In this document: positions 30,900 through 41,293 of the stretch, piece by piece
Layout: each line of letters begins with the position of its first letter
How positions within the stretch are numbered: position 1 is the stretch's first letter
Assembly: GCF_003443535.1 (NCBI RefSeq)
Contig: NZ_CP031946.1
Coordinates: 3,227,001-3,291,000, forward strand
Reading direction: 5' to 3'
DNA: 64,000 nucleotides
DNA from: Ruegeria sp. AD91A
Lineage (GTDB): Bacteria; Pseudomonadota; Alphaproteobacteria; Rhodobacterales; Rhodobacteraceae
Notes under the pieces: generated by a model
Database searches by the model: none
Told to the model about the DNA's origin: nothing
The model's input: only the letters and a program-made list of their open reading frames with translations
Program-made: the position numbers and the translations under genes

Positions 30900-32639
30900 A
30901 TGTCGAAATCGGACACCATGACCAGCCGGTGGATGCGGTTTCAGAACCGCTTCTATGCACGCCTGAGCCAGCGGCAGAAGGCGGTCACAGGGTTTGTTGC
31001 ACAACCGGATCCGCGCTCGGTGGGTTCGTTTGCACGTGGGCGGCAACTGGTTGCCGGAAACCTGTTGTTCGCCGGGTATCTGGTCGAGGCCGAAGATACC
31101 GGGCTTTGGGACGTCACCGCCCCCAGCGCCGGCTTTGACGAAGAACGTCATGGTTTTGCCTGGCTGGATGATCTGGCTGCGGTCGGAGACATGCGTGCGC
31201 GGGAAAAGGCGCAGCGCTGGGTCTGGGGATGGATCGAGGCGCATGGGCGCGGGCAAGGCCCTGGCTGGGTGCCTGATCTGACCGGACGACGGGTCACGCG
31301 CTGGATCAACCAGGCGATTTTTCTGCTGCGAGGGGCGGATGAAAGGCAAAGCAAGCTGTTTTTCCGCTCGCTGGCCCAACAGACATGGTTTCTGTCCAAA
31401 CGGTGGCAGGCCGCGACCCCGGGTCTGCCTCGGTTCGAGGCGCTGGCTGGACTGGTACAGGCCGGGCTGGCGTTGGAGGGGCTGGAACACATGGCCGACC
31501 CGGCCCTGCGCGCCCTGGCCGGAGAATGTGACCGTCAGGTCGACGCGCAGGGCGGCATTCCAACACGCAATCCGGAAGAACTGCTCGAGGTCTTCACATT
31601 GCTCAGCTGGACTTCGGCGGCGCTGAACGATCTTGGGCGCGGGACGCCTGCCGCTCAGGCCAATGCGATCAAACGAATCGCGCCGACCCTGCGCAGCCTG
31701 CGCCATGCGGATGGGGCGTTGGCGCGGTTCCATGGTGGCGGGCGCGGTGTCGAGGGGCGTCTGGAACAGGCGCTTGCGCAAAGCGGCGTCAAACACAAGG
31801 CAGCCACTGCGTTGCCGATGGGCTATGCCCGGCTGGCAGCCGCACGCACCACGGTGATCGTGGATGCCAGCGTGCCGCCGTCGGGGGCGGCCTCCTACAA
31901 TGCGCATGCTTCTACATTGGCGTTCGAGCTGACCTCGGGGCGGCGTCCGTTGATCGTGAACTGCGGGTCGGGGGCCAGTTTCGGGTTGGAATGGCGCCGC
32001 GCCGGACGGGCGACACCGTCGCATTCGACGCTTTGCCTGGATGGGTTCTCAAGCGCCCGGCTGGCCAACCCGGTGCCGGGGCGTGAAGCTCAGGCGCTGG
32101 TCGACGCGCCACAGGAGGTGCCCGTTGATTTCGAGGACGCGTTCGAGGGCATCCGCTTTATGGCCGGGCATGATGGATATGCCAAGGTGTTTGGCCTGAC
32201 CCACGCGCGCACATTCGAATTGCGATTTGACGGTCGGGAACTGACCATTGAGGATATTCTGCTGACCGCGACCGACAAGGCGAAGCGACAGTTTGACAAG
32301 GCGATGGATGCTTCGGGCCTCAATGGCATCGGTTACGACATCCGGTTTCATCTGCATCCTGATGTTGATGCGGCGCTGGATTTGGGCGGGGCGGCGGTGT
32401 CGATGGCGCTCAAAAGCGGTGAGATCTGGGTTTTCCGCCATGATGGCGTTGGAAAATTGTCCGTAGAGCCAAGCGTTTATCTTGAAAAAGGGCGTTTAAA
32501 GCCACGCGCGACAAAACAGATCGTTCTATCTGGCCGCGCAATGGAGTATGCGACGCGCATCCGGTGGACTCTGAGCAAGGCACAGGACACAGCCTATGCC
32601 GTGCGCGATACGCACCGGGACGAGCCAGAATTCGACTGA
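30900..32639 (+). CDS. Heparinase II/III family protein
   Basis: A 579-residue protein. The first 300 residues form an alpha-helical toroid ([40 protein letters not shown]), the second part a beta-sandwich with the heparinase II/III motif ([27 protein letters not shown], then [18 protein letters not shown]). The family contains polysaccharide lyases acting on uronic-acid polymers, but this roseobacter subgroup has no export signal and an unknown substrate. It directly precedes purH. The start is not certain, as AAGGGG lies 16 bases upstream; the next ATG at 30918 is possible. Confidence 0.82.
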   Translation: MSKSDTMTSRWMRFQNRFYARLSQRQKAVTGFVAQPDPRSVGSFARGRQLVAGNLLFAGYLVEAEDTGLWDVTAPSAGFDEERHGFAWLDDLAAVGDMRAREKAQRWVWGWIEAHGRGQGPGWVPDLTGRRVTRWINQAIFLLRGADERQSKLFFRSLAQQTWFLSKRWQAATPGLPRFEALAGLVQAGLALEGLEHMADPALRALAGECDRQVDAQGGIPTRNPEELLEVFTLLSWTSAALNDLGRGTPAAQANAIKRIAPTLRSLRHADGALARFHGGGRGVEGRLEQALAQSGVKHKAATALPMGYARLAAARTTVIVDASVPPSGAASYNAHASTLAFELTSGRRPLIVNCGSGASFGLEWRRAGRATPSHSTLCLDGFSSARLANPVPGREAQALVDAPQEVPVDFEDAFEGIRFMAGHDGYAKVFGLTHARTFELRFDGRELTIEDILLTATDKAKRQFDKAMDASGLNGIGYDIRFHLHPDVDAALDLGGAAVSMALKSGEIWVFRHDGVGKLSVEPSVYLEKGRLKPRATKQIVLSGRAMEYATRIRWTLSKAQDTAYAVRDTHRDEPEFD

Positions 32640-32661
32640 CGCCAAAAGGACCTTTGGACCC

Positions 32662-34251
32662 ATGAACGATCTTCACCCCGTGCGCCGCGCGTTGCTTTCC
32701 GTATCCGACAAAACCGGGCTGATCGAGCTGGGCAAGGCGCTGGCCGAGCGCGGGGTCGAGCTGCTGTCGACCGGTGGCACGGCCAAGGCGCTGCGTGATG
32801 CAGGGCTCGCGGTGAAGGATGTCAGCGAGATCACTGGCTTCCCCGAGATGATGGATGGTCGGGTCAAGACCCTGCACCCGATGGTGCATGGCGGACTGCT
32901 GGCCCTGCGTGACAATGACACCCATGTTGCAGCCATGAACGAACACGGCATCGGTGCAATCGATCTGTTGGTTGTGAACCTTTATCCATTTGAAGCAACT
33001 GTGGCCAAAGGCGCAGGTTACGATGAGTGCGTCGAGAATATCGACATCGGTGGCCCGGCGATGATTCGCGCAGCGGCCAAGAACCATGCGTTTGTGAACG
33101 TGGTCGTGGACGTTGAGGATTACGACAAACTGCTGGACGATATGGATCAGCACGACGGCGCGACATGTCCGAAATTCCGCCGCAAGCTGGCGCAGAAGGC
33201 CTATGCCCGCACCGCCGCCTATGACACCGCAGTGTCCAACTGGCTGGCCGACGCGCTGGAGCTTGAGGCCCCCAGGCGTCGCGCGTTTGCCGGTGAATTG
33301 AAACAGACCTTGCGCTATGGCGAGAACAGCCATCAGCAAGCCGCGTTCTATACCGACGGCACCAATCGGCCCGGTGTGGCCACCGCTGTTCAGCATCAGG
33401 GCAAGGAACTCAGCTACAACAATATCAACGACACCGACGCGGCCTTTGAACTGGTTGCCGAGTTTGACCCCGAGCAGGGTGCCGCCTGCGCCATCATCAA
33501 GCACGCCAATCCATGTGGCGTGGCCAAGGGTGCAACCCTGCTTGAGGCCTACAAGGCCGCCTTCGACTGCGATCGCACCTCTGCCTTCGGCGGGATCGTG
33601 GCGTTGAATCAACCGTTGGACGCCGAGACCGCGCAGGAGATCACCGGGATATTCACCGAGGTCGTGATCGCTCCGGGCGCATCGGATGAGGCCAAGGCCA
33701 TCTTTGCCGCCAAGAAAAACCTGCGCCTCTTGACGACCGAAGCTCTGCCGGATGTGACCGCCGGTGGGAAAACCGTGCGTCAGGTGGCCGGTGGGTTGCT
33801 GGTGCAGGACAAGGACAACGGCTTTGTCGGCATGGATGATCTGAAAGTTGTAACCAAGAAGGCCCCGACCGACGAACAGATGCGTGACCTTTTGTTTGCC
33901 TGGAAAGTGGCAAAACACGTCAAGTCCAACGCTATCGTCTATGTCAAAGACGGCGCCACCGTGGGCGTCGGCGCGGGCCAGATGAGCCGTGTGGACTCGG
34001 CCCTGATCGCCGCCAAGAAAGCCGAACGTATGGCCGACGTGCTGGGCTTGGCGCAACCGCTGACCATCGGCTCGGCCGTTGCGTCGGACGCATTTTTTCC
34101 CTTCCCTGACGGCCTGATGGAAGCGGCCGAGGCAGGCGCAACCTGTGTGATCCAGCCCGGTGGGTCCATGCGTGACGATGAAGTCATCGCCGCCGCGGAT
34201 GAGGCCGGCCTTGCCATGGTCTTTACCGGCATGCGCCATTTCCGTCACTGA
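32662..34251 (+). CDS. purH: Bifunctional AICAR formyltransferase/IMP cyclohydrolase
   Basis: A 529-residue enzyme for the last two steps of IMP synthesis. The N-terminal cyclohydrolase part runs to about residue 200 ([55 protein letters not shown]). The transformylase part contains [34 protein letters not shown] and [27 protein letters not shown] precedes the ATG. Its stop overlaps the lspA start (TGATG), coupling the two. Confidence 0.97.
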   Translation: MNDLHPVRRALLSVSDKTGLIELGKALAERGVELLSTGGTAKALRDAGLAVKDVSEITGFPEMMDGRVKTLHPMVHGGLLALRDNDTHVAAMNEHGIGAIDLLVVNLYPFEATVAKGAGYDECVENIDIGGPAMIRAAAKNHAFVNVVVDVEDYDKLLDDMDQHDGATCPKFRRKLAQKAYARTAAYDTAVSNWLADALELEAPRRRAFAGELKQTLRYGENSHQQAAFYTDGTNRPGVATAVQHQGKELSYNNINDTDAAFELVAEFDPEQGAACAIIKHANPCGVAKGATLLEAYKAAFDCDRTSAFGGIVALNQPLDAETAQEITGIFTEVVIAPGASDEAKAIFAAKKNLRLLTTEALPDVTAGGKTVRQVAGGLLVQDKDNGFVGMDDLKVVTKKAPTDEQMRDLLFAWKVAKHVKSNAIVYVKDGATVGVGAGQMSRVDSALIAAKKAERMADVLGLAQPLTIGSAVASDAFFPFPDGLMEAAEAGATCVIQPGGSMRDDEVIAAADEAGLAMVFTGMRHFRH

Positions 34252-34727
34252 TGCGGTCACGCCTGCTTCTCTGGGCGGCCCTGGCCGCCTTTGCGATCGA
34301 CCAGATCAGCAAATACCTGGTCGTTCATGCCATGCGCGTGGCCGAACAGCCCGGTGGTATTGATGTTTTGCCACCGCTGCTGGTGTTCAAATACGGCGAG
34401 AACCGGGGCATCAATTTCGGCCTGTTCCAAGGGAACTCGGAGGCCGCGCGCTGGATTCTGATCGGAGTTTCCGTGGCGATCTGTGTTGGCGTGCTTGTCT
34501 GGCTCAGCCGTGCAGCCCCCTCAAGACTGATGCTGTTTTGTGGTGGTTTGTTGGTCGGCGGTGCGCTTGCGAATGTGGTGGACCGGGTCCTTTACGGATA
34601 TGTACTGGATTTCCTGAACATGTCTTGTTGCGGCATCAACAACCCGTTTGTGTTCAACCTAGCAGATGTGTTCATATTTGCGGGTGCTATCGGGCTGGTG
34701 CTGTTTGACGGCAAAAAGGCCTCGTGA
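34251..34727 (+). CDS. lspA: Lipoprotein signal peptidase
   Basis: A 158-residue inner-membrane aspartic protease with four helices, which removes signal peptides from prolipoproteins. The catalytic aspartates lie in GGALANVVDRVLYGYVLDFL and FNLADVFIFAGAIGLVL. The N-terminal FAIDQISKYLVV and the segment GENRGINFGLFQG are also diagnostic. It overlaps the purH stop by one base and is followed by a lipoprotein gene, a natural substrate. Confidence 0.95.
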   Translation: MRSRLLLWAALAAFAIDQISKYLVVHAMRVAEQPGGIDVLPPLLVFKYGENRGINFGLFQGNSEAARWILIGVSVAICVGVLVWLSRAAPSRLMLFCGGLLVGGALANVVDRVLYGYVLDFLNMSCCGINNPFVFNLADVFIFAGAIGLVLFDGKKAS

Positions 34728-34777
34728 CGCGCGGAATGATATGCGATAAAAGCCCCTGAAACAGGCTGGAGACACCA

Positions 34778-35293
34778 ATGCGGATGCCGCGCGCCCTATT
34801 TGTTTTGACTGTTGCTGCTGCGGTTGCGGCGTGTTCGAATCCTGGTCTTCGGGATCTGGCGCCTCCGGGTCCGGGTCCGGATGAGTTTTCGGTGTTGCCT
34901 GTAAAACCACTGACTCAGCCTCAGGATTATGCCTTCTTGCCTGCGCCTACTCCGGGTGGCGCAAACCTGACTGATCCGAACCCCAATGCCGATGCTGTGG
35001 CTGCACTGGGCGGCAATGCCGCTGCACTAAACCCGAATACGGCTGTGCCATCCTCGGATGCAGCGCTTGTCACGGCGTCCAGCCGCTATGGTGTTTCCCC
35101 CGATGCGCGGCAGGTGGTCGAGGCTGATGACGCCGCGTTCCGCAAACGCCGGGGGCGCTGGACCGGTCTGCGCCTGTTCCCGGTCGACCGCTATAGTCAG
35201 GTTTACGAAAAACAATCGATCGATCCGTTCGCGGAAACAGAAGCTGCCCGTCGGGCCGGGATCGAAACCCCATCTTCGCCGCCGGGTGAATAA
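34778..35293 (+). CDS. DUF3035 lipoprotein
   Basis: A 171-residue lipoprotein: MRMPRALFVLTVAAAVAAC gives the signal peptide and lipobox with the lipidated cysteine at residue 19. A proline- and asparagine-rich stretch follows (PGPGPDEFSVLPVKPLTQPQ, GGANLTDPNPNADA), then a basic segment (FRKRRGRWTGLRLFPVDRYS). The DUF3035 family is conserved in Rhodobacteraceae next to lspA and the M16 pair; its role is unknown. GGAGA is just upstream of the ATG. Confidence 0.82.
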   Translation: MRMPRALFVLTVAAAVAACSNPGLRDLAPPGPGPDEFSVLPVKPLTQPQDYAFLPAPTPGGANLTDPNPNADAVAALGGNAAALNPNTAVPSSDAALVTASSRYGVSPDARQVVEADDAAFRKRRGRWTGLRLFPVDRYSQVYEKQSIDPFAETEAARRAGIETPSSPPGE

Positions 35294-35374
35294 TTCTTAA
35301 CTTTCCGTCATCGGGCTTGAACCTGGGCCGCGTCACCGTAGTTTGAGTACCAGAAACGAAACGGAGGATGCCCT

Positions 35375-36715
35375 ATGGTTCGGGCCCTGGCCTTGTCGGC
35401 TGCCCTGATCGCTGCCGCCCCGGTATTTGCCGAGGACGGGAAAGAAGCGGCCACCACATTCACATTGGACAACGGAATGGATGTCGTTGTGGTCGAAGAC
35501 CACCGCGCACCAGTCGTACAACACATGGTCTGGTACCGTGCCGGATCCGCAGATGAGCCGATCGGATCGTCAGGTGTGGCGCATTTTCTGGAACACCTTC
35601 TGTTCAAAGGCACCGACACGCTGGCCCCGGGTGAGTTTTCGGCCACCGTGGCGGCCAATGGCGGCAACGACAACGCCTTTACCTCGTATGACTACACCGC
35701 ATATTTTCAGCGTGTCGCTGCCGACAGGCTTGAGCTGATGATGCGGATGGAATCCGATCGGATGCGAAACCTTCGGCTGAATGAAGAGGATATTCTGACC
35801 GAGCGGGACGTGATTCTTGAGGAACGCAACCAGCGCACCGAAAACAATCCGCGCGCCCTGTTCGGCGAGCAGATGAGTGCGGCTCAGTATCTTAACCACC
35901 GCTACGGCGTGCCGATCATCGGCTGGATGCATGAGATGGAGGATCTGGATATGGAGGACGCGCTATCGTTCTACCAGACCCATTATGCACCCAATAACGC
36001 CATTCTGGTGGTCACGGGCGATGTTGATCCCGACGAAGTCCGCGCGCTTGCCGATCAGTATTACGGTGTGATTCCCGCCAACCCGGACCTGCCCGAGCGG
36101 GTGCGGTCACAGGAACCGCCGCAAACGGCCGAGCGCCGTCTGACCTTCAAGGACCCGCGCGTGGCCCAGCCTTACGTTCAGCGCAGCTATCTGGCACCGG
36201 AACGCGATCCGGGCGAACAGGAAAAAGCAGCGGCTCTGTTCTTGCTGGCCGAATTGCTGGGTGGAAGCACCACCTCTTATCTGAACGAAAAGTTGCAGTT
36301 TGATCAGCAGAAGGTCGTTTATGCCGGGGCGTTCTATCGTGGTGTTTCGCTGGATGACACGACATTTGATCTTATTGTCGTTCCGGCCGAAGGTGTTTCC
36401 CTGCAAGAAGCCGAAGACGAAATGGATCAGGCCGTGGCTGATTTCATTGCTGAAGGTGTGAACGAAGACGATCTTGGCCGCATCAAGATGCAGTTGCGCG
36501 CGGCCCAGACCTATGCGCGCGACAATGTGGACGGCATCGGCAACCGCTATGGCCGGGCCCTGACCAGCGGTCTGACGGTCGAAGATGTGCAGGCCTGGCC
36601 CGAGATCCTTCAGGCCGTGACCGGGGATGAGATCATCGCCGCAGCCCGCGAAGTTCTGCAACCCGAGGCGTCGGTCACCGGCTGGCTGATGCGCGATGAC
36701 GAGGTGACGCAATGA
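35375..36715 (+). CDS. M16 zinc peptidase, active subunit
   Basis: A 446-residue periplasmic protease with signal peptide (MVRALALSAALIAAAPVFA). The inverted zinc motif HFLEH is at about residues 69-73 in GVAHFLEHLLFKGTD, and the downstream glutamate in LEERNQRTENNP completes the site. The second half domain includes RSYLAPERDPGEQEKAAALF. It should cut short peptides together with the next gene, which lacks the metal site. GGAGG lies just before the start. The pair is coupled by a 4-base overlap. Confidence 0.92.
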   Translation: MVRALALSAALIAAAPVFAEDGKEAATTFTLDNGMDVVVVEDHRAPVVQHMVWYRAGSADEPIGSSGVAHFLEHLLFKGTDTLAPGEFSATVAANGGNDNAFTSYDYTAYFQRVAADRLELMMRMESDRMRNLRLNEEDILTERDVILEERNQRTENNPRALFGEQMSAAQYLNHRYGVPIIGWMHEMEDLDMEDALSFYQTHYAPNNAILVVTGDVDPDEVRALADQYYGVIPANPDLPERVRSQEPPQTAERRLTFKDPRVAQPYVQRSYLAPERDPGEQEKAAALFLLAELLGGSTTSYLNEKLQFDQQKVVYAGAFYRGVSLDDTTFDLIVVPAEGVSLQEAEDEMDQAVADFIAEGVNEDDLGRIKMQLRAAQTYARDNVDGIGNRYGRALTSGLTVEDVQAWPEILQAVTGDEIIAAAREVLQPEASVTGWLMRDDEVTQ

Positions 36716-38022
36716 AACGGTTTATTGCAACGCTGATTGCCTGTCTGGTCGCACTGCCGGCTTTGGCCGAGATCGAGATAGAAGAAGTGACCTCGCCTGG
36801 TGGCATCAAAGCCTGGCTGGTCGAGGATCATTCCATCCCATTTGCCGCGCTGGAACTGCGATTCCGTGGTGGCACATCGTTGGATGACCCTGACAAACGC
36901 GGCGCGGTCTACCTTATGAGCGGGCTGATCGAAGAAGGTGCGAGCGACATGGATGCGCGGACCTATGCCCGTGAGCTGGAGGCTCTGGCGGCCTCATTCC
37001 GATACAATGCCGGCGACGATTCAGTTTCGATTTCCGCGCGTTTTCTGTCCGAAAACCGGGATGAAGTTGTCGATTTGCTGCGCACAACGATCCACGAGCC
37101 GCGTTTTGATCAGGATGCGGTTGACCGGGTGCGCGCACAGATTCTGTCGGGTCTGCGCTCGGACCAGACTGACCCGAACGAAATCGCGGGGCGCGATTTT
37201 GCGCAGATGGCCTATGGAGATCACCCCTACGGATCTGAAGGGAAAGGCACCATTGAAAGCGTCTCGGCCCTGACGCGTGACGACGTGGTCGCGGCTTATG
37301 AAGGCGTCTTTGCCAAGGATCGCCTGTACGTGGCGGCCGTCGGCGATATCACGGCAGAGGAACTGGGTATCCTGCTTGATACCCTGCTCGGCGACTTGTC
37401 GGACACCGGAAAGCCCATCCCCGGCAAGGCTGATGTCAACATTTCCGGCGGCGTCAGTGTTGTCGAATTCGACACGCCTCAGTCCGTGGCCTTGTTTGGT
37501 CAAGCAGGGATTGATCGGGACGATCCGGATTTCTTTGCAGCCTTCGTTCTGAACCACATTCTTGGCGGTGGCGGGTTTGAAAGCCGACTGATGCAGGAGG
37601 TGCGCGAAAAGCGCGGCCTTACCTATGGGGTCGGGACTTATCTGGTGCCCAAGGATCTGGCCTCGGTCTACCTTGGATCCGTGTCCTCTGCCAATGACCG
37701 TATCGCCGAAGCCATCGACGTAATTCGCGATGAATGGGCGCGCGCGGCCACTGAGGGTGTGACGCAAGAGGAACTTGATGACGCCAAGACCTATCTGACC
37801 GGCGCCTATCCGCTGCGGTTTGACGGCAACGGACAGATTGCCGGGATCATGGTTGGGATGCAGATGGAAGGTCTGCCGATCGACTATATCGCCACCCGGA
37901 ATGACAAGGTGAACGCGGTGACACTGGAAGATGTAAACCGGGTCGCCGCCGAACTGCTCGACCCGGATGGTTTGCACTTTGTTGTCGTTGGCAAGCCGGT
38001 TGGCATGGAAACAACGAACTGA
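36712..38022 (+). CDS. M16 peptidase-like, non-catalytic subunit
   Basis: A 436-residue partner of the preceding protease with its own signal peptide (MKRFIATLIACLVALPALA). In place of HxxEH it has GAVYLMSGLIEEGASD, so it cannot hold zinc. The C-terminal half retains the M16 substrate-groove pattern (HILGGGGFESRLMQEVREKRGLTYGVGTYL). Such pairs form a closed shell with one active and one supporting half, as in the mitochondrial processing peptidase. It ends in a strong terminator. Confidence 0.9.
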   Translation: MKRFIATLIACLVALPALAEIEIEEVTSPGGIKAWLVEDHSIPFAALELRFRGGTSLDDPDKRGAVYLMSGLIEEGASDMDARTYARELEALAASFRYNAGDDSVSISARFLSENRDEVVDLLRTTIHEPRFDQDAVDRVRAQILSGLRSDQTDPNEIAGRDFAQMAYGDHPYGSEGKGTIESVSALTRDDVVAAYEGVFAKDRLYVAAVGDITAEELGILLDTLLGDLSDTGKPIPGKADVNISGGVSVVEFDTPQSVALFGQAGIDRDDPDFFAAFVLNHILGGGGFESRLMQEVREKRGLTYGVGTYLVPKDLASVYLGSVSSANDRIAEAIDVIRDEWARAATEGVTQEELDDAKTYLTGAYPLRFDGNGQIAGIMVGMQMEGLPIDYIATRNDKVNAVTLEDVNRVAAELLDPDGLHFVVVGKPVGMETTN

Positions 38023-38028
38023 ACCTGT

Positions 38029-38056
38029 GGGGGTAAGCTGCGGCTTACCCCTTTTT
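38029..38056 (+). terminator. Terminator of the M16 pair, overlapping the SDR gene end
   Basis: GGGGTAAGC-TGCG-GCTTACCCC is a perfect 9-bp stem followed by TTTTT. Its right arm and T-run are also the last codons of the convergent SDR gene, whose stop is at 38045. Confidence 0.85.
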
Positions 38057-38854
38057 CATGCTCCGCAGCATCTGCCCCATCATCTGGCCAAACTTGCCTG
38101 AGCCACGCTGATACAGCGCCCCGTCAACAGCCAGAACCGTACCACTGATGTAACTCGCCATTTCCGAGCTGAGGAACAGGCAAGCGTTGGCCACGTCCTG
38201 CGGCTGGCCCCAACGGCCCAGCGGCACGTCGCGGCGCAAGGCCTCACCAGCATCGGGAGTCGGGGCAAGGCGCTTGGCGCCTTCCGTGCCTTCGATGAAG
38301 CCCGGCACGACCGAGTTCACGCGAATGCCCTCCACACCCCATTCCATCGAGAGTGTGCGTGTAATCTGGTCGACACCTGCCTTGGCGGCGCAGACATGTG
38401 CTTGACCCTCATAGGGTAGATAGGATTGCGGGGCCGAGATGTTGATGATGCTTGCACCCGGGCGCTTAAGGTATGGATATGCCCCTTTCATCACGTGGAT
38501 CGTGCCCATCAGGTCGATATCGATCACTGTCTTGAACGCGTTGACTGACATTTCAGCAGCCAATGCCGGAAAATTGCCCGCCGCACCCGAGATCAGCACA
38601 TCGAAATCACCAAATGCGTCGTGGAACTGCTTGAGACCCGCCGCCACCGCATCAGGGTCACGCACATCGAACGCCGCCCCGATCGCATCCTGTGCACCAG
38701 CGGCTTTCAGCGCGGCAACGGTGTCATCGACCTTTTCCTGCGACCGGCTGGCAACGGCCAGTTTGGCACCTGCGGCCGCGAAAGCCTCGGCAATGCCGCG
38801 GTTGATACCGCTGGTTCCGCCGATGACGATGACGGTTTTTCCTGAAAAATCCAT
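38045..38854 (-). CDS. SDR oxidoreductase, DECR2-like 2,4-dienoyl-CoA reductase
   Basis: A 269-residue short-chain dehydrogenase. The NADP loop is VIVIGGTSGINRGIAEAFA, and residues AAGNFPALAAEMSVNAFKTV plus INISAPQSYLPYEGQAHVCA, AKAGVDQITRTLSMEWG resemble the peroxisomal 2,4-dienoyl-CoA reductase branch. The usual YxxxK tyrosine is not in place before the lysine, as in that branch. It would act on unsaturated acyl-CoAs, like fadH at the start of the window but by a different fold and without flavin. A general 3-oxoacyl reductase role is the alternative. It ends 25 bases before the next operon, and begins 24 bases after the ALDH16 stop. Confidence 0.78.
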   Translation of the reverse strand: MDFSGKTVIVIGGTSGINRGIAEAFAAAGAKLAVASRSQEKVDDTVAALKAAGAQDAIGAAFDVRDPDAVAAGLKQFHDAFGDFDVLISGAAGNFPALAAEMSVNAFKTVIDIDLMGTIHVMKGAYPYLKRPGASIINISAPQSYLPYEGQAHVCAAKAGVDQITRTLSMEWGVEGIRVNSVVPGFIEGTEGAKRLAPTPDAGEALRRDVPLGRWGQPQDVANACLFLSSEMASYISGTVLAVDGALYQRGSGKFGQMMGQMLRSMKKG

Positions 38855-38878
38855 ATAGGCCTCCCTAGGCGGGGAGCC

Positions 38879-41212
38879 CTACTCGCCGTAGGGCACCCAG
38901 ATGTTCTTCACTTCGGTCGAAGCCTGAAGGAAGCGGCGGGAATGGTCCATGCCCCAATCAAATGCCGTCGCGTTATTGACCCATGTCCGTTTCAGGTTCC
39001 CGGCAGAGACGACCTCGATCTCCTTCGACAGGTCGGTGGACGAGAACGACCAGACCGCATCCACATTCAGGTGCGAGGCCAGCGGTTTCGCCAGCTCTGC
39101 ATGGCTGCCGGTCAGGATGTTGATCACACCCGCAGGCACGTCAGAGGTCTCGAGGATCTGGTAGAAGTCCGTCGCGGCCAGAGGGTATGGCTCGGACGTC
39201 ACCAGAACTGTCCGGTTGCCCATCGCAATCGCAGGCGCCATGGCCGAGACCAGACCCAGCAGCGGCGCCTCGTCCGCACAGAGCGCGCCGATCACGCCCA
39301 CCGGTTCCTTCATCGCAATCGCCACGCCCCGGATCGGAACGCCATGCACCTGACCGTCATACTTGTCGGCCCAGGCAGCGGCGGTGAACAGGCGCTGGAT
39401 CGCGGCGTCGACCTCTTTCGCGCCGTCCTTGCGGCCGGTCATCGCGTCGATGCGCCCGACGAATTCATCCGCGCGGGCCGAGAGGTTCTCGCCGATATAG
39501 TACAGGATCTGCGCCCGCAGATGGCCGGTGGTCTTGGACCAGCCCTTGGCCCCCGCCGCGGCCTCTACCGCGTTTCGGACGTCCTTTCGGTTGGCAAGGC
39601 CCACGTGGCCCAGCAGCCCCGCCTTACCCCAGACCGGCTTCGAATAGCCGCTGTCAGGCCGCGCCTGCTTGCCTCCGACATACATCTTGGCCGTGCGGTC
39701 GATCGGATCTACCGGCGCACCTTCGCCGGTGACTGCTTCGACCTTCGCCAGCGGTTTTGCCTTGCCTTTGGGCTTGGTGTACGCGGCCAGTCCTTCCCAG
39801 CCTCCTTCTCGACCAAAGCCGCTTTCGCGTACACCGCCAAACCCGGCGGCTGCGTCGAACAGGTTGGTGGCGTTTACCCAAACCACGCCCGCGACCAGCT
39901 TGGGAGCGATGTCCAGCGCAAGGTTCACGTTCTCGGTCCAGACCGTCGCGGCCAGCCCGTAACGGGTGTTGTTGGCCAGTTCGACTGCCTCTTCCGGGGT
40001 ACGGAAGGTGGACGAGACCAGAACCGGGCCAAAGATCTCCTCCTGCATCAGAGGGTCCGAGGTCTCCAGGCCCGAGATCAAAGTCGGCGGATAGTAACAC
40101 CCGTTCGCAGGTAAATCACACGCGGCCTGGTGAACGTGACCAGCAGTGTTGCTTTCGACCATGCCTTTGATGGTCTGCAACTGAACCGGGTCGACCACGG
40201 CGCCCACGTCGATGCATTTGTCCAGAGGATTGCCGACACGCAGCTTGTCCATCCGGGCACGCAGCTTGTCATGGAAACGGTCGGCGATGCCTTCCTGCAC
40301 CAGCAGGCGCGAGCCCGCACAGCAGACCTGACCCTGATTGAACCAGATCGCATCGACCAGACCTTCGATGGCTGAATCAATATCGGCGTCGTCAAAGACG
40401 ATATAGGGCGACTTGCCGCCCAGCTCGAGCGTCAGGGACTTGCCAGAACCGGCGGTGGCCTCGCGGATGCGGCGGCCCACTTCGGTCGAACCGGTAAAGG
40501 CGATCTTGTCCACGTCCGCGTTCACGATCATCTCGCCCACTGCGCCGTCGCCTGTCACGATGTTGACCACGCCCTTGGGCAGGCCGGCCTGCTGGCAGAT
40601 ATCGGCAAACAGCAGCGCGGTCAGCGAAGTGTATTCCGCCGGTTTCAGAACAACAGTATTGCCCATCGCCAGTGCAGGCGCGATCTTCCACGCCAGCATC
40701 AGCAATGGAAAGTTCCACGGGATGATCTGGCCGCACACACCCAGTGCCTCAGCGTCGGGCAGCTCGCTTTCCATCAGCTGGGCCATGCCCGCATGAAAAT
40801 AGAAATGCCGCTGCGCCAGAGGGATGTCGATGTCACGCGATTCACGGATCGGCTTGCCGTTGTCCAGGCTTTCCAGCACGGCAAACAGGCGCGAATGCTT
40901 CTGCAACAGGCGCGCGATGGCGTAGAGGTATCGCGCACGGCCCGCGCCACCCAGTTTTTCCCACTTGGTTTGCGCTTTGCGCGCGGCGGTCACGGCAGCG
41001 TCCACGTCTGCCTGTTTCGCTTGCGTCAGCTTGGCCAGAACCTCTCCGGTCGCCGGGTTGCGGCTTTCGAACCCCTTGCCGGGTTTGGTGAAGATACCAT
41101 CGATATAGTGTCCAAACTTGTCGCCCTGATCGACCAGCCAGGCCAACGCCTCGGCAGCGCTTTCGGGGGCGGGTCCGTATTCCATGGTTTCGAAAATCTC
41201 TTTGACTGTCAT
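38879..41212 (-). CDS. ALDH16-family double aldehyde dehydrogenase
   Basis: A 777-residue protein with two aldehyde dehydrogenase domains. The first (to about 480) is complete: KPAEYTS, LELGGKSPYIVFDDADI with the glutamate, and FNQGQVCCAGSRLL with the catalytic cysteine. The second domain (about 510-777) keeps the fold (PVGVIGALCADEAPLLGLVS, GVINILTGSHAELAKPLASH) but lacks the catalytic cysteine and glutamate, so it is a structural pseudo-domain. This is the ALDH16 layout. AAGGA precedes the chosen ATG. It follows deoC by 74 bases; deoC makes acetaldehyde, which would be a fitting substrate, though this is inference. Confidence 0.88.
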   Translation of the reverse strand: MTVKEIFETMEYGPAPESAAEALAWLVDQGDKFGHYIDGIFTKPGKGFESRNPATGEVLAKLTQAKQADVDAAVTAARKAQTKWEKLGGAGRARYLYAIARLLQKHSRLFAVLESLDNGKPIRESRDIDIPLAQRHFYFHAGMAQLMESELPDAEALGVCGQIIPWNFPLLMLAWKIAPALAMGNTVVLKPAEYTSLTALLFADICQQAGLPKGVVNIVTGDGAVGEMIVNADVDKIAFTGSTEVGRRIREATAGSGKSLTLELGGKSPYIVFDDADIDSAIEGLVDAIWFNQGQVCCAGSRLLVQEGIADRFHDKLRARMDKLRVGNPLDKCIDVGAVVDPVQLQTIKGMVESNTAGHVHQAACDLPANGCYYPPTLISGLETSDPLMQEEIFGPVLVSSTFRTPEEAVELANNTRYGLAATVWTENVNLALDIAPKLVAGVVWVNATNLFDAAAGFGGVRESGFGREGGWEGLAAYTKPKGKAKPLAKVEAVTGEGAPVDPIDRTAKMYVGGKQARPDSGYSKPVWGKAGLLGHVGLANRKDVRNAVEAAAGAKGWSKTTGHLRAQILYYIGENLSARADEFVGRIDAMTGRKDGAKEVDAAIQRLFTAAAWADKYDGQVHGVPIRGVAIAMKEPVGVIGALCADEAPLLGLVSAMAPAIAMGNRTVLVTSEPYPLAATDFYQILETSDVPAGVINILTGSHAELAKPLASHLNVDAVWSFSSTDLSKEIEVVSAGNLKRTWVNNATAFDWGMDHSRRFLQASTEVKNIWVPYGE

Positions 41213-41229
41213 AGTTCTTGTCCTTTTCC

Positions 41230-41293
41230 GGGGCTTCGCCCGTTCAGCGCTGAAATCGTTCCACCGGAACGAGTTCCGGGCGCGCCTCACCCC
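41230..41293. repeat. Dispersed palindromic repeat, copy 1 (deoC-ALDH16)
   Basis: It reads GGGC-TTC-GCCC, then GTTC and CTGAAA, then the hairpin TCGTTCC-ACC-GGAACGA, then TTCCGGG and a C-rich tail. Copy 2 at 61737-61800 has the same order with altered but still paired stem bases. It overlaps the last codons of deoC. Confidence 0.65.

Noticed and set aside
32410..34260. 616-codon minus-strand frame opposite purH
   Set aside because: A shadow of the well-supported purH gene in a high-GC region.
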